Assembly: GCA_037176885.1 (NCBI GenBank)
Contig: JAWWNJ010000014.1
Span: 1,922,001-1,986,000, forward strand
DNA from: Favolaschia claudopus
Taxonomy: Eukaryota > Basidiomycota > Agaricomycetes > Agaricales > Mycenaceae
Direction of reading: 5' to 3'
DNA: 64,000 nt
Shown piece after piece: positions 20,633 through 31,093 of the stretch. Numbering within the stretch: position 1 is the stretch's first letter; each line of letters opens with the position of its first letter. The position numbers and the translations under genes are program-made. Under the pieces are notes generated by a model. The model had not been told where the DNA came from. It did not search any database and worked only from the letters and a program-made list of their open reading frames with translations.

Positions 20633-20747
20633 CACTAAACGCTATCCCCCCAACACCTGGCCCCCCACGTGACCCGCGGATCAGCCTTCCGAGATGGGTT
20701 CCACGCTGTCAGAGACTTCCGCCGCCATCGACAAGTCCACTCAGAAG
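20633..20747 (+). repeat. Inverted repeat arm, left
   Basis: Nearly the exact reverse complement of 21160-21273. Begins CACTAAACGCTATCCCCCCA and ends ACTCAGAAG. The spacer is about 410 bp with no gene. Confidence 0.85.
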
Positions 20748-21159
20748 CGCCGCCAACGTTCTTCGCTTCAAAAGAGCCCATTTATGAGTTATTTCTCTGA
20801 GGGTTACATGCCCCCGATGGTATTGCGCACCACATTGTCCCTTAGGAATCTTTTACATGAATTTATTCACTCAGGTTCATAATTCTAGCTATATTGCCCC
20901 GTTCACCAAGTTATCTGTACTTTTTATACACTTATATATAGACTCAGATTGAGCTCACTGTTGTCTCCTTCGCCGCCGTTGGCGATGATGTGTGACAGCA
21001 CCAACCGCGGCACAGGTGTGATTGGACGCGCCTAACACCGTTACTTTCAGAGGTACACAGGAGTTACTAACCCCATCCTATCCACTCCTCCTCCTCCTAA
21101 TTTCTGAACAATGGAACAGGCGGGATAGCGTGTTAACGCAGTTGAGCCAATGTTGAGCT

Positions 21160-21273
21160 CTTCTGAATGGACTTGTCGATGGCGGCGGAAGTCTCTGACA
21201 GCGTGGAACCCATCTCGGAAGGCTGATCCGCGGGTCACGTGGGGGCCAGGTGTTGGGGGGATAGCGTTTAGTG
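21160..21273 (-). repeat. Inverted repeat arm, right
   Basis: Mate of 20633-20747. The two arms plus spacer could form a 640-bp fold-back; no target duplication was identified. Confidence 0.85.
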
Positions 21274-22537
21274 GGAATCGGAAACCTCGTCAAGGGAAAG
21301 ATGAGTTTTATGTTACTGAGCTCAGGATAAGGCCTCGAAGAATCCCCGACTTTTACAAATTTGGGATGGAGAGTATTCAGAATTTTTTGCCGGTGCGGCG
21401 AATGATTCAGAGCAGCTTTTCCAAGGAAGCCAGAAACTGCCACGCCACGGAAGCCAATACAAGGAACTGTTAGGTGTAGGGTAGAAAGTAGACCTTAGGT
21501 ATGAGGGTCCGCCTTTTCGCGGTAGCTTGAATATAGAAACAGTACGAGAATTATATCATAGACACCTGCAGACACAAATATTTTGTCTCCGAGTGCGATG
21601 ACTTGCCAGAGGTTCCTACGAGGTGCATGGAATCCAACGTGAAATAAATATAACCGAAAATTTAAGAACTCGATCTCGGATTGAAACAGAGTCATTAGTA
21701 AAACCCCAACTTTTAATAATAGTAAAGCCATGAAGCAATATATCGTAGGGCATGCAACACATTGGATAAAGTCGGCAGAGCCGCCATGTAGAGTATGGAC
21801 CACATAATTGAGCATGAGTGAAGTCGGCTTGAGTAAAGTAGCGACTCAAAGGTGAAGAAGATCGAAACCCAACCGAAGTTGGGAGGGAATTTGAAGTATG
21901 CACAAAACCAATGGCGTGAGCGTCGAACACATACAGTGATGAAGCTCGATAATTGAAAGTAAAGGTGGGCATGCATACTAACACAATTATCCGACAGATT
22001 AGTGGTTAATGTGAATATGTACCATGCAGAATAGTCACGGATTTGTTAAGGGGTCCCGTGGAGAAGCGACAAGATCACTGGCGGAGTCTGAAATTCACTC
22101 CATTTGGAAACTCTTCCAAATTGGGAAACTCTGCTAAATCAGGCAACTGCTCCTACTTTCGATACCTCTGAGCATCCTTGTAGCCCTCTGAGCCTCAGAA
22201 ATATGTTTTCGGAGTACTGTATGCATACTGTGAGGTAAACAATCTCGTTTCAGCAGCGGTTTGAGGTCAAATCTTCTTTCATTGTCGGTGAAAGCATGTT
22301 TTTACGCGAATTACAAGCTGTCGGCGGACAAATAGCAAGATATTGGGCGGGTCTACTTCAGAAATAAAGTCTACCAGGATACAGCTCAGTTTCAGCGGTG
22401 AACTTTGCCATCGAGCTCAACGCGAGCGCGCAAGACTTTCACTGTGTGATGGCCGTCGTAGCGACTTTCCTAGAATGGATGCCGTGATCAAGCCGAGCCA
22501 TCAATTGTCGCTTCTCAGCCGACCCCCCTCATACGTC
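21274..22537. other. Non-coding stretch without supported gene
   Basis: Only short frames, none with a recognisable motif. No repeat partner found in the window. Confidence 0.4.
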
Positions 22538-23223
22538 CAAGACTTTATACTGTAGCACTTTGTATGGGTGAAACAGACCCTCGAGCGTGACTGGAAACGC
22601 TACGCATGGAAACCAGAAACGGCCTCAGCGTTATGCGTGACATCATAGAATTTTGGAAACGGGCGGGCAAACACCGATAAAATCTATTGACCGGATTCTG
22701 GGCAATTTTTAGCTCTCATGCTTTCTTTGTGGACCATAGCCCTTTGTGATTGCATTTCTCCTGTTACGGGCTCCGTAATACATCTGTTTTTTTTTTTTTT
22801 TCATGAACACTGCGCCGTGGCGCACGCTCAGACACCTAAACCAGCGACGGGTCCACCACAAGCCCTCTTCGAGCGACTAGTTAAACTACCTCGGCCAGCT
22901 TCTGGTACACCTTCCCAGCACCTTGCCCGTGGTCTCCGATGCACCGTACCGGTTCTATCTTGACGAAGATTGTAGAGAGTGATTGAGTGCAGTGAGCACT
23001 GAGGAGGAGGAGGGTTATAGCAGTAGAGTCAGCTAGATTTTACAGCCACAAACATGATAATTCGACATCTTTGAATGTCACGCAGTCCTCAGGGAAACCA
23101 CCCGACCGTTATGCGTTACCGTTGAAACGAAACAGGGCGGGCGTTACGCGTTACGTTTCACCCATACAAAGTGCTACAGTATACGTTTGAACGACTATCT
23201 TCAAAAAAGTTTATAAAGTCTTG
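22538..23223. repeat. 54-bp palindromic element split by MITE family 1
   Basis: CAAGACTTTATA lies at 22538-22549 and the remainder (TACGTTTGAACGAC..AAAGTCTTG) at 23182-23223. Compared with 17275-17328, the MITE entered at TA and duplicated it. Confidence 0.8.
22550..23179. mobile_element. MITE family 1, copy 2 (630 bp)
   Basis: Nearly identical to 705-1335 and in the same orientation, flanked by TA at 22548-22549 and 23180-23181. Small differences include an extra TCATGAACAC near 22801 and a shorter T tract, showing the two copies are not a recent segmental duplicate. Confidence 0.93.
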
Positions 23224-25264
23224 TTTACGAGACTACATGCAGAAGTGCAATTCGACAGAGAAATTCGATGAATGTAGCGATAAGCTGAGGTCAGAAACTC
23301 CGATGAATGAGGAGACTATCGAGCATGGGTGATTGAGAGAATTATTCCTCTCCGTTCCGTCTTCATAGATCGGCAAAGAATATGGTTGCCAAGAATACTA
23401 GGACTCAAATGGCTGCCTGCAGGTCATAATAAAAATTTAACCGACTGTTGTAAGCGCAAGTAGAGGCGCTAACAGTATTGTTATGTAGGAGAAAGAATGC
23501 ATAGAACAAAAGACGAGAGTCCGAGCAGTATGCCCCAATGTGAAGCCTGAATCAATATTCATCAATTTAGATCGGAAAGCAGGGTAGGTCGAAGATGAAT
23601 CCACCCAGGAAGCCACCCATCAGGTATTTAGAAAACTGCTCAACATTGAATGGCGGGATCACCAAGCATTGGAGGAATTGAGCCGCAATGGGAGTAATAA
23701 TGCGAGCCAAATTGATGCCAATGACTCAATGGTCCTGGTAGCGTCAGGCAACCTCGTCACAAATCAACGTCGAAGCGACGTAGTCTCTTATAAACAGACA
23801 ATATAAACAAAAAATGTCCTCGTGCCTGCGGTTGTTATATATTAGAAGCGACGTGGATTGTCGTACGTTGGTGTCGACAGGTTTTGATGGGAGACTGACT
23901 GCGAAGCGTACTTATGTAGATCAGGCCAAAGTCGGATAAATGAAAACGCAATCTCGGAATCGGGGGCAAAAGTAAGCACGAACATAGAGTTCGGTGAACC
24001 GAGATGGAGGGGTATTCAGAGAGCAGAAATTGTGAAGGAACTTGAAGGAATTCGAAGAGGAGGCAGTCGATTTAAGTATAGTAATACTCACACCAGTTAA
24101 AGTGGATGCGGATTTGAGCATTCAACGCAATAATACTCCCAGTTCAAGTTGATGCGGATTTGCGAATCTGCGGATTCAACGCAATAGCACGTAATCACGG
24201 TGTGGGAAGAAAATCGTAGTTCATCGCTTTCTAGATGCTCTCGCTGGCCCTCCCTTGCTGTAGAGGTATTGCGGACTCGAGAGCCGAGGCATCTGCCCAA
24301 AAGTAGACAAAAATCATATTTCTCACGCATCTCTCTCTCTCTCAGTGACTAGCGCCAATCCTCACGGTGTGGGAAGAAAATCGTAGTTCATCGCTTTCTA
24401 GAGCGAGAGCATCGTAAAATGTACAGGTAAGGAAGGTAAGTTTAGCTGGAGGTTAGTTCAACTCGAAGGGAAACACCTACCTCGAGCTCGGTCTTGAGTC
24501 AGTGGGGCAGACAATAAGAATGCCGGACGAAAGTCATAGTTTATCTTGAGCGGCGGAAAACCATGGTGGATCGGAAATCCAATGGAAGTAAATCCAGGCA
24601 AGGGTCAGTATAGATCAGCGAGAAACGCCTGTCGGAAAACATTTTCAATGTTCGCTTCAGCGCAAAATCACACTAAATAGGAAGCCCAGCAGAAGTAAAG
24701 CCGAGGGTAAGGAAAATAATTTGTTCATCGCTATAGCGCGAAGAGAAGGTAAATCGGAATCCAAACGAAGGTAACTCGAGGCGATGGTCAGTATAGATCA
24801 ACGAGAAAAACCCACCGGTACCTTGTTGGAAAATATTTTCAAACCAGAAAGCGGGGCAATTAACCACGGAACGTAGCGTTCATGCAGGCGAGACCATCTG
24901 TACTTCAATGGAACCACGAGTACCACTGTATGATGTACGTTCGGCAGGATAACACACGCCAAATACTACCACATTTGACTCTGTAAGGCGAGAGTCATGA
25001 GGCACGTTCCAGACATTTGGCAGAGTCGGATTTCGGTAGCTCAATGAGCACCGAGGTATGGTACTACGCTCAAGGCAAACCGAACAAAAACGGTATACTT
25101 GAATTGGTGCTAACAATGCGTCCACAATAATGGACCGACGAATCGACGGAACATTCCAAGTATACGGGCTGGAGCGACTTTGAACTTGTCATTGAGAGCA
25201 CAATTCAAAACCAAGAGAGTTGATTCATGAGAGAAGCTACGCGCTTCTAAGTTCGCTCGGGATT
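23224..25264. other. Gene-free stretch with degenerate dispersed repeats
   Basis: No gene is supported. Repeats are visible: a 39-bp near-exact direct repeat (CACGGTGTGGGAAGAAAATC..TTTCTAGA) at about 24197 and 24363; GATGCGGATTTG with ATTCAACGCAATA twice at 24095-24190; and a looser ~185-bp-apart pair around GGTCAGTATAGATCA at 24605 and 24786. Confidence 0.55.
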
Positions 25265-25800
25265 TTAGGCACAAGTAAATGGTAGATGTAGAGTAGATCG
25301 TAGGCGCAGGTAAGCACTGGATAAATGAGGACATAAAGATTGTAACGCATAGGCGGAGGTGCGAATACGCGCTGGACTGGGGCGGATGTAACGCCGGACA
25401 TAAAGATTGTAATGCATAATGGATTGGGGCGGATATAACGCCATATCAGAACTAGTAGGCGCATGTATGCGCAGGACCAGTGAGGATATAACTCGTAATC
25501 GGAGGCGCGAGTAGGCGTTGTACTGGGGCGGATCTAACGCCAGATACGCTTGTATGCGCTCAACCAGTGCAGATATAGCGTAATCGTAGGCGCAGGTAGG
25601 CGCTGGTCTCGTGCGGATATAACGCGAATCGTATTGAAGCGCATGTAAGTGCCAGTGTAGAGCGCATATAAGTGTAGAGCGGATATAACGCGAAATCGTA
25701 AGCGAAGGTATACGCTGGACCTGGTTCGCATGTAAAGCAAGCTGTGAGCGCATGGGAAGGCTGAATTGGTACACATATACCGCTAAGGTATAGACGCATG
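25265..25800. repeat. Satellite-like array of diverged ~50-60-bp units
   Basis: The motifs TAGGCGC(A/G)(T/G)GTA(A/T)GCGCTGG and GCGGATATAACGC alternate through the stretch, with unit length about 50-60 bp and considerable divergence. Minus-strand frames repeat peptides such as SAYLRLR, which follows from the DNA periodicity and need not mean coding. Confidence 0.65.
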
Positions 25801-25990
25801 GACGATAGGAAATGCCATGGTGGGGTGGGGACGCTGAGTGCTAGACGACGACGACGATGAGATATCTCTGCTAAACCACACTTGTGTACATGTGTCTATC
25901 TGCCTAATGCTACTGCCAAACACAACCAACCCCGCGCCTCTCACTACCACATTTGCCCACCACGAAATGGCGGCGTCCTCGCCGCCTGCG

Positions 25991-28199
25991 CTATAATCCC
26001 ACGTCGAACGCCTCCTCCTCCAAGCCACGGCCTATTGCATCCGCCCTAGTGCGCTCCGCCTCGGCCATCTCGCCCGCCCTTAACCTCTCAACCTCTGCCG
26101 CTTCTTCTGCTCTTCTGGAGCCCTCTGTCGCCTTAAGATTCTCCATATAGGCTGCCTGAGCTATAGCAAGTGGAGTTCCAATGCGCGGGATGTAGTGCCT
26201 TAAGCGCCTGGCGTTGAATAGGCCGTCGATCTCCGTGTTTGCGATGGTTTTCAGAATATACGAGTTGAAAAGACGTTGCCAGACTCTATGAGGTTCCGAC
26301 CACGTACAGGTGAGCTTTCTGTCGTTGCTCACAGTCTTGGCGAGGTCGCTTCGGAATACCTGGACGAGCTCTCCGGGTTTGAATATGACTTCCCCTGCGC
26401 GCGAGCCCCGCACTTTGCGGTCGAATGCGGCCTTTCGAGCGTTCGCATACTCCAACATGCCGGCGTAGCCATCCAACCGTTGCTGTTCCACATAAGACAT
26501 GTGAACCGTTGCGTCCTGCGCTGCAAACTCTGTGACGGCGATGTCGATTGGTGTCGGCGGGGTGTTCACAACCTGTCCGAATAAGAGCTCTTTGGGTTTG
26601 AACTTGACGGAAGGCAGCAGGCGCCTATTGAGTATGCAGATGGCTTCGCCGAAGTGCAGTGGCCAATTTTTCGCGAGATCGTCCTTGGTTGTTGATCGCC
26701 AGCCGTCTTCGCCGACGTCCGGGGCGCACAGACGGGCTAAGATGTAAATGAGCAACTTGTTAGCGCCTTCCACAAGCCCATTGATTCAAGGTGAGTAGGC
26801 TGCCACACAATGGAATGTGATCCCTCGTGCGTCGCAGAAGTCCTCTACCTTCTTGTTCTTGAAATGGCGGCCGTTATCCACCATGAATGTTTCCATTTTA
26901 AGAAAATTGTCGCAGATGTGTTCGAGGGCTTGCTCCGTGGTATCCGCCGAACCGTGCTTTTTGTACTTGAAGCCCCATACAAACTGCGAGCACACGTCGA
27001 TGTACAATCCGACATTGTGGTATCCTCCGACGCCCTCTGGCATTGACAAGTAGTCTCCAGCAACTAGCTCGAACGGATGCCGCCGTATTATTGGGTTGAG
27101 AAGCGCGTGCAGATGAGCTGGTCCGAATCCTTTGCACCTCGCGCACTCGGTGATGGCCTTGACTATCGACTCGTCTAGCTTCGGACTGTGGTATTTATCC
27201 ATCATCGCCAGCTTCACGCTGTCTCTGTGGAAGTGGCCACCCTTGGCATGTATTTCGGCTGCCCGCTGCTTCGCTTCCTCCCTTGTGATGCACTCCCTCC
27301 GTGGCCGTGCTCTTACCCCCACCGCCCCTCCTAACCTCCACAACTTCCCCTCCTCGATAAAATATTTCGAAGCCTGGTGGCGCGCCCGCTTTCGGTCATC
27401 CATGCGAGAACCAAAGTCCAACTCTAATATTGCGTCAATGATGTTCAAGTACATCGGTTCATTTTGGAATCGCTCGCGTAGCAACGTGGAGCCCTGTGGG
27501 ATTGGCATAACGAGTTAGGTTTCCCCCGCATCCTCTACGATGAAGAGGTCGTTGATTATACCTGTCCGCGCTTCCCAGTCCGGGGACACTGTCCATTCGC
27601 TGCCGTCGCCGTGCTCTTTTGGTGTACCCTCATTGGCGCGGCTTAGCGCGTCGGCAACTGTGTTTGTTGTTCCCTTTATATGCTCCGCGCCCACAATCTG
27701 GTACCCTGTGATTCCATCCCGCCAGCGTGTATGGGTGACATTGAGTTTGTCGTTTACCATGATGTCCCGCAGCGCCTGACAGTCGATTTCTAGTTTGATG
27801 GGCTGGCCCCAAACTATGTTTGAGAATTTATCGAGGGAGTATTTCAAAGCCGCAAACTCGAGGAGGTGGAGGGATAGCGTTCCTCCGCGGGTGAAGTGCG
27901 TTTAGAGGCGAATGCAATTGGGTGACGTCGGACAACTGCTTTTCCGCCCGGCAACACTGTACGCATTTTCTGCGACAAGACTCCAGCAAATGCATCCTTG
28001 CTGCCGTCTGTTGTTACGATGAAAGGGTGGGTTTTCACATCTTCGTAACGGGGTGCTCGCAGTACAGGTTCCTCCAGCATCGTTCGCTTCAGCTCCAGGA
28101 AGCATTTCGTGTGTGCTTCCCGCCAAACTGGGTCCAGCTTAAACGCCCTCATTGCTGCTCTCCAAACCAGTCTCTTGGCACCGGCCGGCACATCCACTA
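25991..28199 (-). pseudogene. Ty3/gypsy RNase H-integrase remnant
   Basis: In minus-strand order: RNase H with PFIVTTDGSKDAFAGVLSQ and LEIDCQALRDIM; an integrase zinc-binding HHCC region (HAKGGHFHRD..CARCKGF); an integrase core with D in VAGDYLSMPEG, D in FMVDNGRHF and E in GLVEGANK; then a C-terminal region LVQVFRSDLAKTVSNDRK and RRLRHYIP. It is broken by a frameshift near 27855 (ERYP to LLEFAALKYS), a TAA at 27515-27517 and a TGA at 26786-26788 replacing the usual Trp before INGLVEG. Upstream RT is absent because the piece is fused to copia sequence. LTRs were not found. Confidence 0.85.
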
Positions 28200-29160
28200 G
28201 CTTCAGCAAATCAGCTACATTGTCGCGGGATTGGACGCGGGGCAGAGTAATCTTCTTTTTCTCGACGCCGTCGCGGACGTGGTGATAGCGGGCATCGACA
28301 TGTTTACTGCGGTTATGAAAAACTTCGTCGTGAGCCATGATGCGGGCGGCGTCGTTGTCGCAATAGATGATTGTGGGACCGTTCAGGCAAATTTCCAAGC
28401 CGCGACAGAAAGAACGAAGCCAATAAGCCTCCCGCCCAGCTTCAGAAGCAGCAATGTACTCGGCCTCGGTGCTAGACGCTGCGACGACCTTCTGTTTCCG
28501 TGAAGCCCAGGTAATCGCGCCCGACCCAAGCAAAAAGGTGTAGCCCATGACGGACTTCCTCTTCTCGACGTCGTTAGCCCAATCTGAGTCGCCAAAACCG
28601 ACCGGTACACCATCGTTGCCCCCCAGCACCAAGCACAGGTCCTGTGTGCCCTTGAGATAGCGTACAACCCGTATGGCGCAGTTCCAGAGGAATAGGTCGT
28701 AGCAGTCGAGGAACGAGGCGAGGGTGTTGACAGCGAAGGCGATGTCGGGACGAGTGCCAATGGCGACGTACATTAGGCTGCCAACGAGGGGTCGGTATGG
28801 GATCAGGGCAAGCCTGTCAGCCTCCTCGCGCGATGGGCGGGTGATGGAGTTGGGACGAGTGAGACGAAGTTTTGGTTCCATCGGCGTGGCAACGGGGTAG
28901 GCGTCGGTTTGGCCGAACTGGGCGACGATACGATCAATGAGGGCCGCTTGGGAGAGGGCAATGGTGCGGCGCTCCGGGTCGCGGACGATCTTGATACCAA
29001 GGCAGTAGTTTATGTCGCCCAGATCAGAGATGGTCCACTTGGGTTTGAGCTGGTCGCGGAATCGGTCGGCTTCCAGGCGCGAGGACGCGGCGCAGGCCAT
29101 GTCGTCGACGTGCACGACGACAATAGTAATCTGGCCGTTAGGTGCCTTGCAAAAGTGCAC
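27844..29160 (-). CDS. Chimeric ORF: copia RT/RNase H fused to gypsy RNase H
   Basis: A single open frame of 438 codons. The N-terminal ~320 codons are the C-terminal half of a Ty1/copia RT (VVVHVDDMACAASS, SDLGDINYCLGIKI, RPLVGSLMYVAIGTRPDIAF) and copia RNase H (WASRKQKVVAASSTEAEYIA, IYCDNDAARIMA, SRDNVADLLKL). The last ~110 codons are gypsy RNase H (FLELKRTMLEEPVLRAP, IVTTDGSKDAFAGVLSQ). The junction lies near 28180-28230. The usual copia ending after NVAD is replaced without losing the frame. Probably a product of nested insertion or template switching between retroelements; the ORF has no intact RT start, so a functional protein is unlikely. Confidence 0.75.
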   Translation of the reverse strand: MHFCKAPNGQITIVVVHVDDMACAASSRLEADRFRDQLKPKWTISDLGDINYCLGIKIVRDPERRTIALSQAALIDRIVAQFGQTDAYPVATPMEPKLRLTRPNSITRPSREEADRLALIPYRPLVGSLMYVAIGTRPDIAFAVNTLASFLDCYDLFLWNCAIRVVRYLKGTQDLCLVLGGNDGVPVGFGDSDWANDVEKRKSVMGYTFLLGSGAITWASRKQKVVAASSTEAEYIAASEAGREAYWLRSFCRGLEICLNGPTIIYCDNDAARIMAHDEVFHNRSKHVDARYHHVRDGVEKKKITLPRVQSRDNVADLLKLVDVPAGAKRLVWRAAMRAFKLDPVWREAHTKCFLELKRTMLEEPVLRAPRYEDVKTHPFIVTTDGSKDAFAGVLSQKMRTVLPGGKAVVRRHPIAFASKRTSPAEERYPSTSSSLRL

Positions 29161-31093
29161 ACATCACTTACAAATCAAGCGCTTGAACCCCCAACTCAGC
29201 ATCGCGGCATGCAACTCCCTGTTCCACAATCTCCCAGCCTGCTTCAACCCGTAAATCCCCTTCAACAACTCCCATAACCAATCCTCCTTCCCTTCCACCT
29301 CGAAATGCTTCGGCTGTCGACAATACTGGCGCTCGTTTTCCGGTAGTTCGGCGTTGAGGAAGGCGGTTTTGACGTCGAATTGGCGGAGCTCCCAACCTCG
29401 TGCGGCGGCAATGTGAAGTATGGCGCGAAAGGATTCTAGTCTAGCAGTCGGGGAGGTGGTATCGAAATAGTCGCAGCCAAGTACTTGACGAAAGCCCTTC
29501 GCCACATAGCGGACCTTGTGCCGAACTACGTTGCCGTCCATGTCGCGTTTCCGTGTGTAGACAGGGCGAAGGTCGAGGATTGTTTTGTCAGCCGGAACAG
29601 CGCTGGGGGGAACGAGCCTATAAACAGCCTGCTCAGTCAGCGAATCCAACTCATCCACAGTCCCCTTGTCCCACTCCGGAGCGTCTGTGGTCGTCAGGGA
29701 TGGAAGCCAGAGGTTCGGGAGGTAGCTTAGATTGTTGTTGGTTCAGCCGATCTTTATTCCACTTCACCTTGACGATCTGCCCGCTCTCGATGAATTTGAC
29801 GTTAATCGAATTGAAGACGCGCCCGGACGTTCGGTGCCAGCAACGGTAGGCCTTCGCGTGAGGGGCGTAACCTATAAGGACGCACTCATAGGAACGAGGG
29901 TTAAGCTTAGGGTTGTGGGTCTCGATGAGAACGAAGGCGCGACAGCCTATCTCGCGGAGGTGAGACACATTTGGTTTGCTACCTTCAAACCGTTCGTGCG
30001 GGGTACGTTGTCCTCCTAAAGTAGGTGTGCGTGCGTGTAGGTAGGCGGCAGTGACGACAAACTCATCCCATAAGTTCTTTGGCGCCCCGCAGGAGATGCG
30101 CATCGCCCGCCCCTTCTCATGCATGACCCTGTGGAAACGCTCAACCTTCCCGTTCTGAGCTGAGGTGTAAGGCGCGGTATTGCGTAGGTGTATCCCGCGT
30201 GCCGTGCACCAGTCCCTCATCTCCGCCGACTCCAGTTCACCATTGTCGATATTGATGACACTGACACGATCCCCAGTTCGCGCTTCCATGACAATCACCC
30301 AAGCCTAGACATGATGTAACGCCGTTGATTTGTCTGGAATTGGGATGCACCACCTCCTCGAAGAATAATCGTCAACAATATCTAGGATATACTCGTTCCC
30401 ACTCCGAGACCTCGTATCGAACTGCCCGCTCAAGTCGATGAACAACTTCTGCAACCGCCGCGTCGCCTTTCCATCAGGGTCCTCGCGAGAACGGGGGATG
30501 GACGCGCGTTCCTGTTTCCCGAGAATGCAATCAACACATGTAGGCGGTTCAGACGAAGTATCAACGTCCATACCATCCACAAGGTCTAGTTGGTAACCGT
30601 CAGCACACGCTTGGTGATTTGCGTGGCCGAAACGTAGATGCCAACTGTGCAGGGTGCGCGGGGAAACAGAAGCGGTGGCAGCAGTGAAGGGAGCGAGGGA
30701 GCAGTCGAGCTTATAGAGCTCGCGCCCCGGGACGGTGGATCCGGAGCATACGAGAGTCTTCTGGGAGTCGTAGAGGTTGAGACCGAGAGGGCTGAAGTGG
30801 AAGGAGAAGGAACAAGAGTTGACGAGACGGACGACCGAGCAAAGGCGGAGGTGGGGGCGAGGGACGTATAATACGTTTTCGAGTGTGAACTTATCGGTGA
30901 CGATACTTCCAGTCCCTGTAGCCTCGACAGAGGCGCCGACACCCTTGATCGATTTGGCGGGGATGGGAGTGAAGGTGGCGAAGTCGGAGAGGAATGGGGA
31001 TATGAGATGCCCGCTCTCAACCCCAATCCACCTCCCTTCGTTCCCACCGGCCGTTATACTGCTGAACGCCGTGATGCCCTCGATGCCCTTCAT
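28200..31093 (-). pseudogene. Ty1/copia pol remnant (integrase, RT, RNase H)
   Basis: Read from 31093: a pre-integrase zinc region (TLHSWHLRFGHANHQ..CVDCILGKQ), the integrase core (FIDLSGQFDTRSRSG, NIDNGELESAEMRDW, NGKVERFHRVMHEKGRAM), a Ser/Pro linker, then RT (VRYVAKGFRQVLGCDYFD, QFDVKTAFLNAELPE, LKGIYGLKQAGRLWN, VVVHVDDM). Defects: TAG at 30305-30307 (HHV*AW), a frameshift near 29660, and TGA at 29164-29166 where copia RTs have Trp (ICK*CVHF). Gag is missing; on the left it continues into gypsy sequence. Neither LTR could be recognised. Confidence 0.87.

Noticed and set aside
25265..25776. Protein-coding tandem repeat on the minus strand (SAYLRLR peptides)
   Set aside because: Several overlapping frames show similar peptides, as expected from DNA periodicity, and there is no start or splice context.
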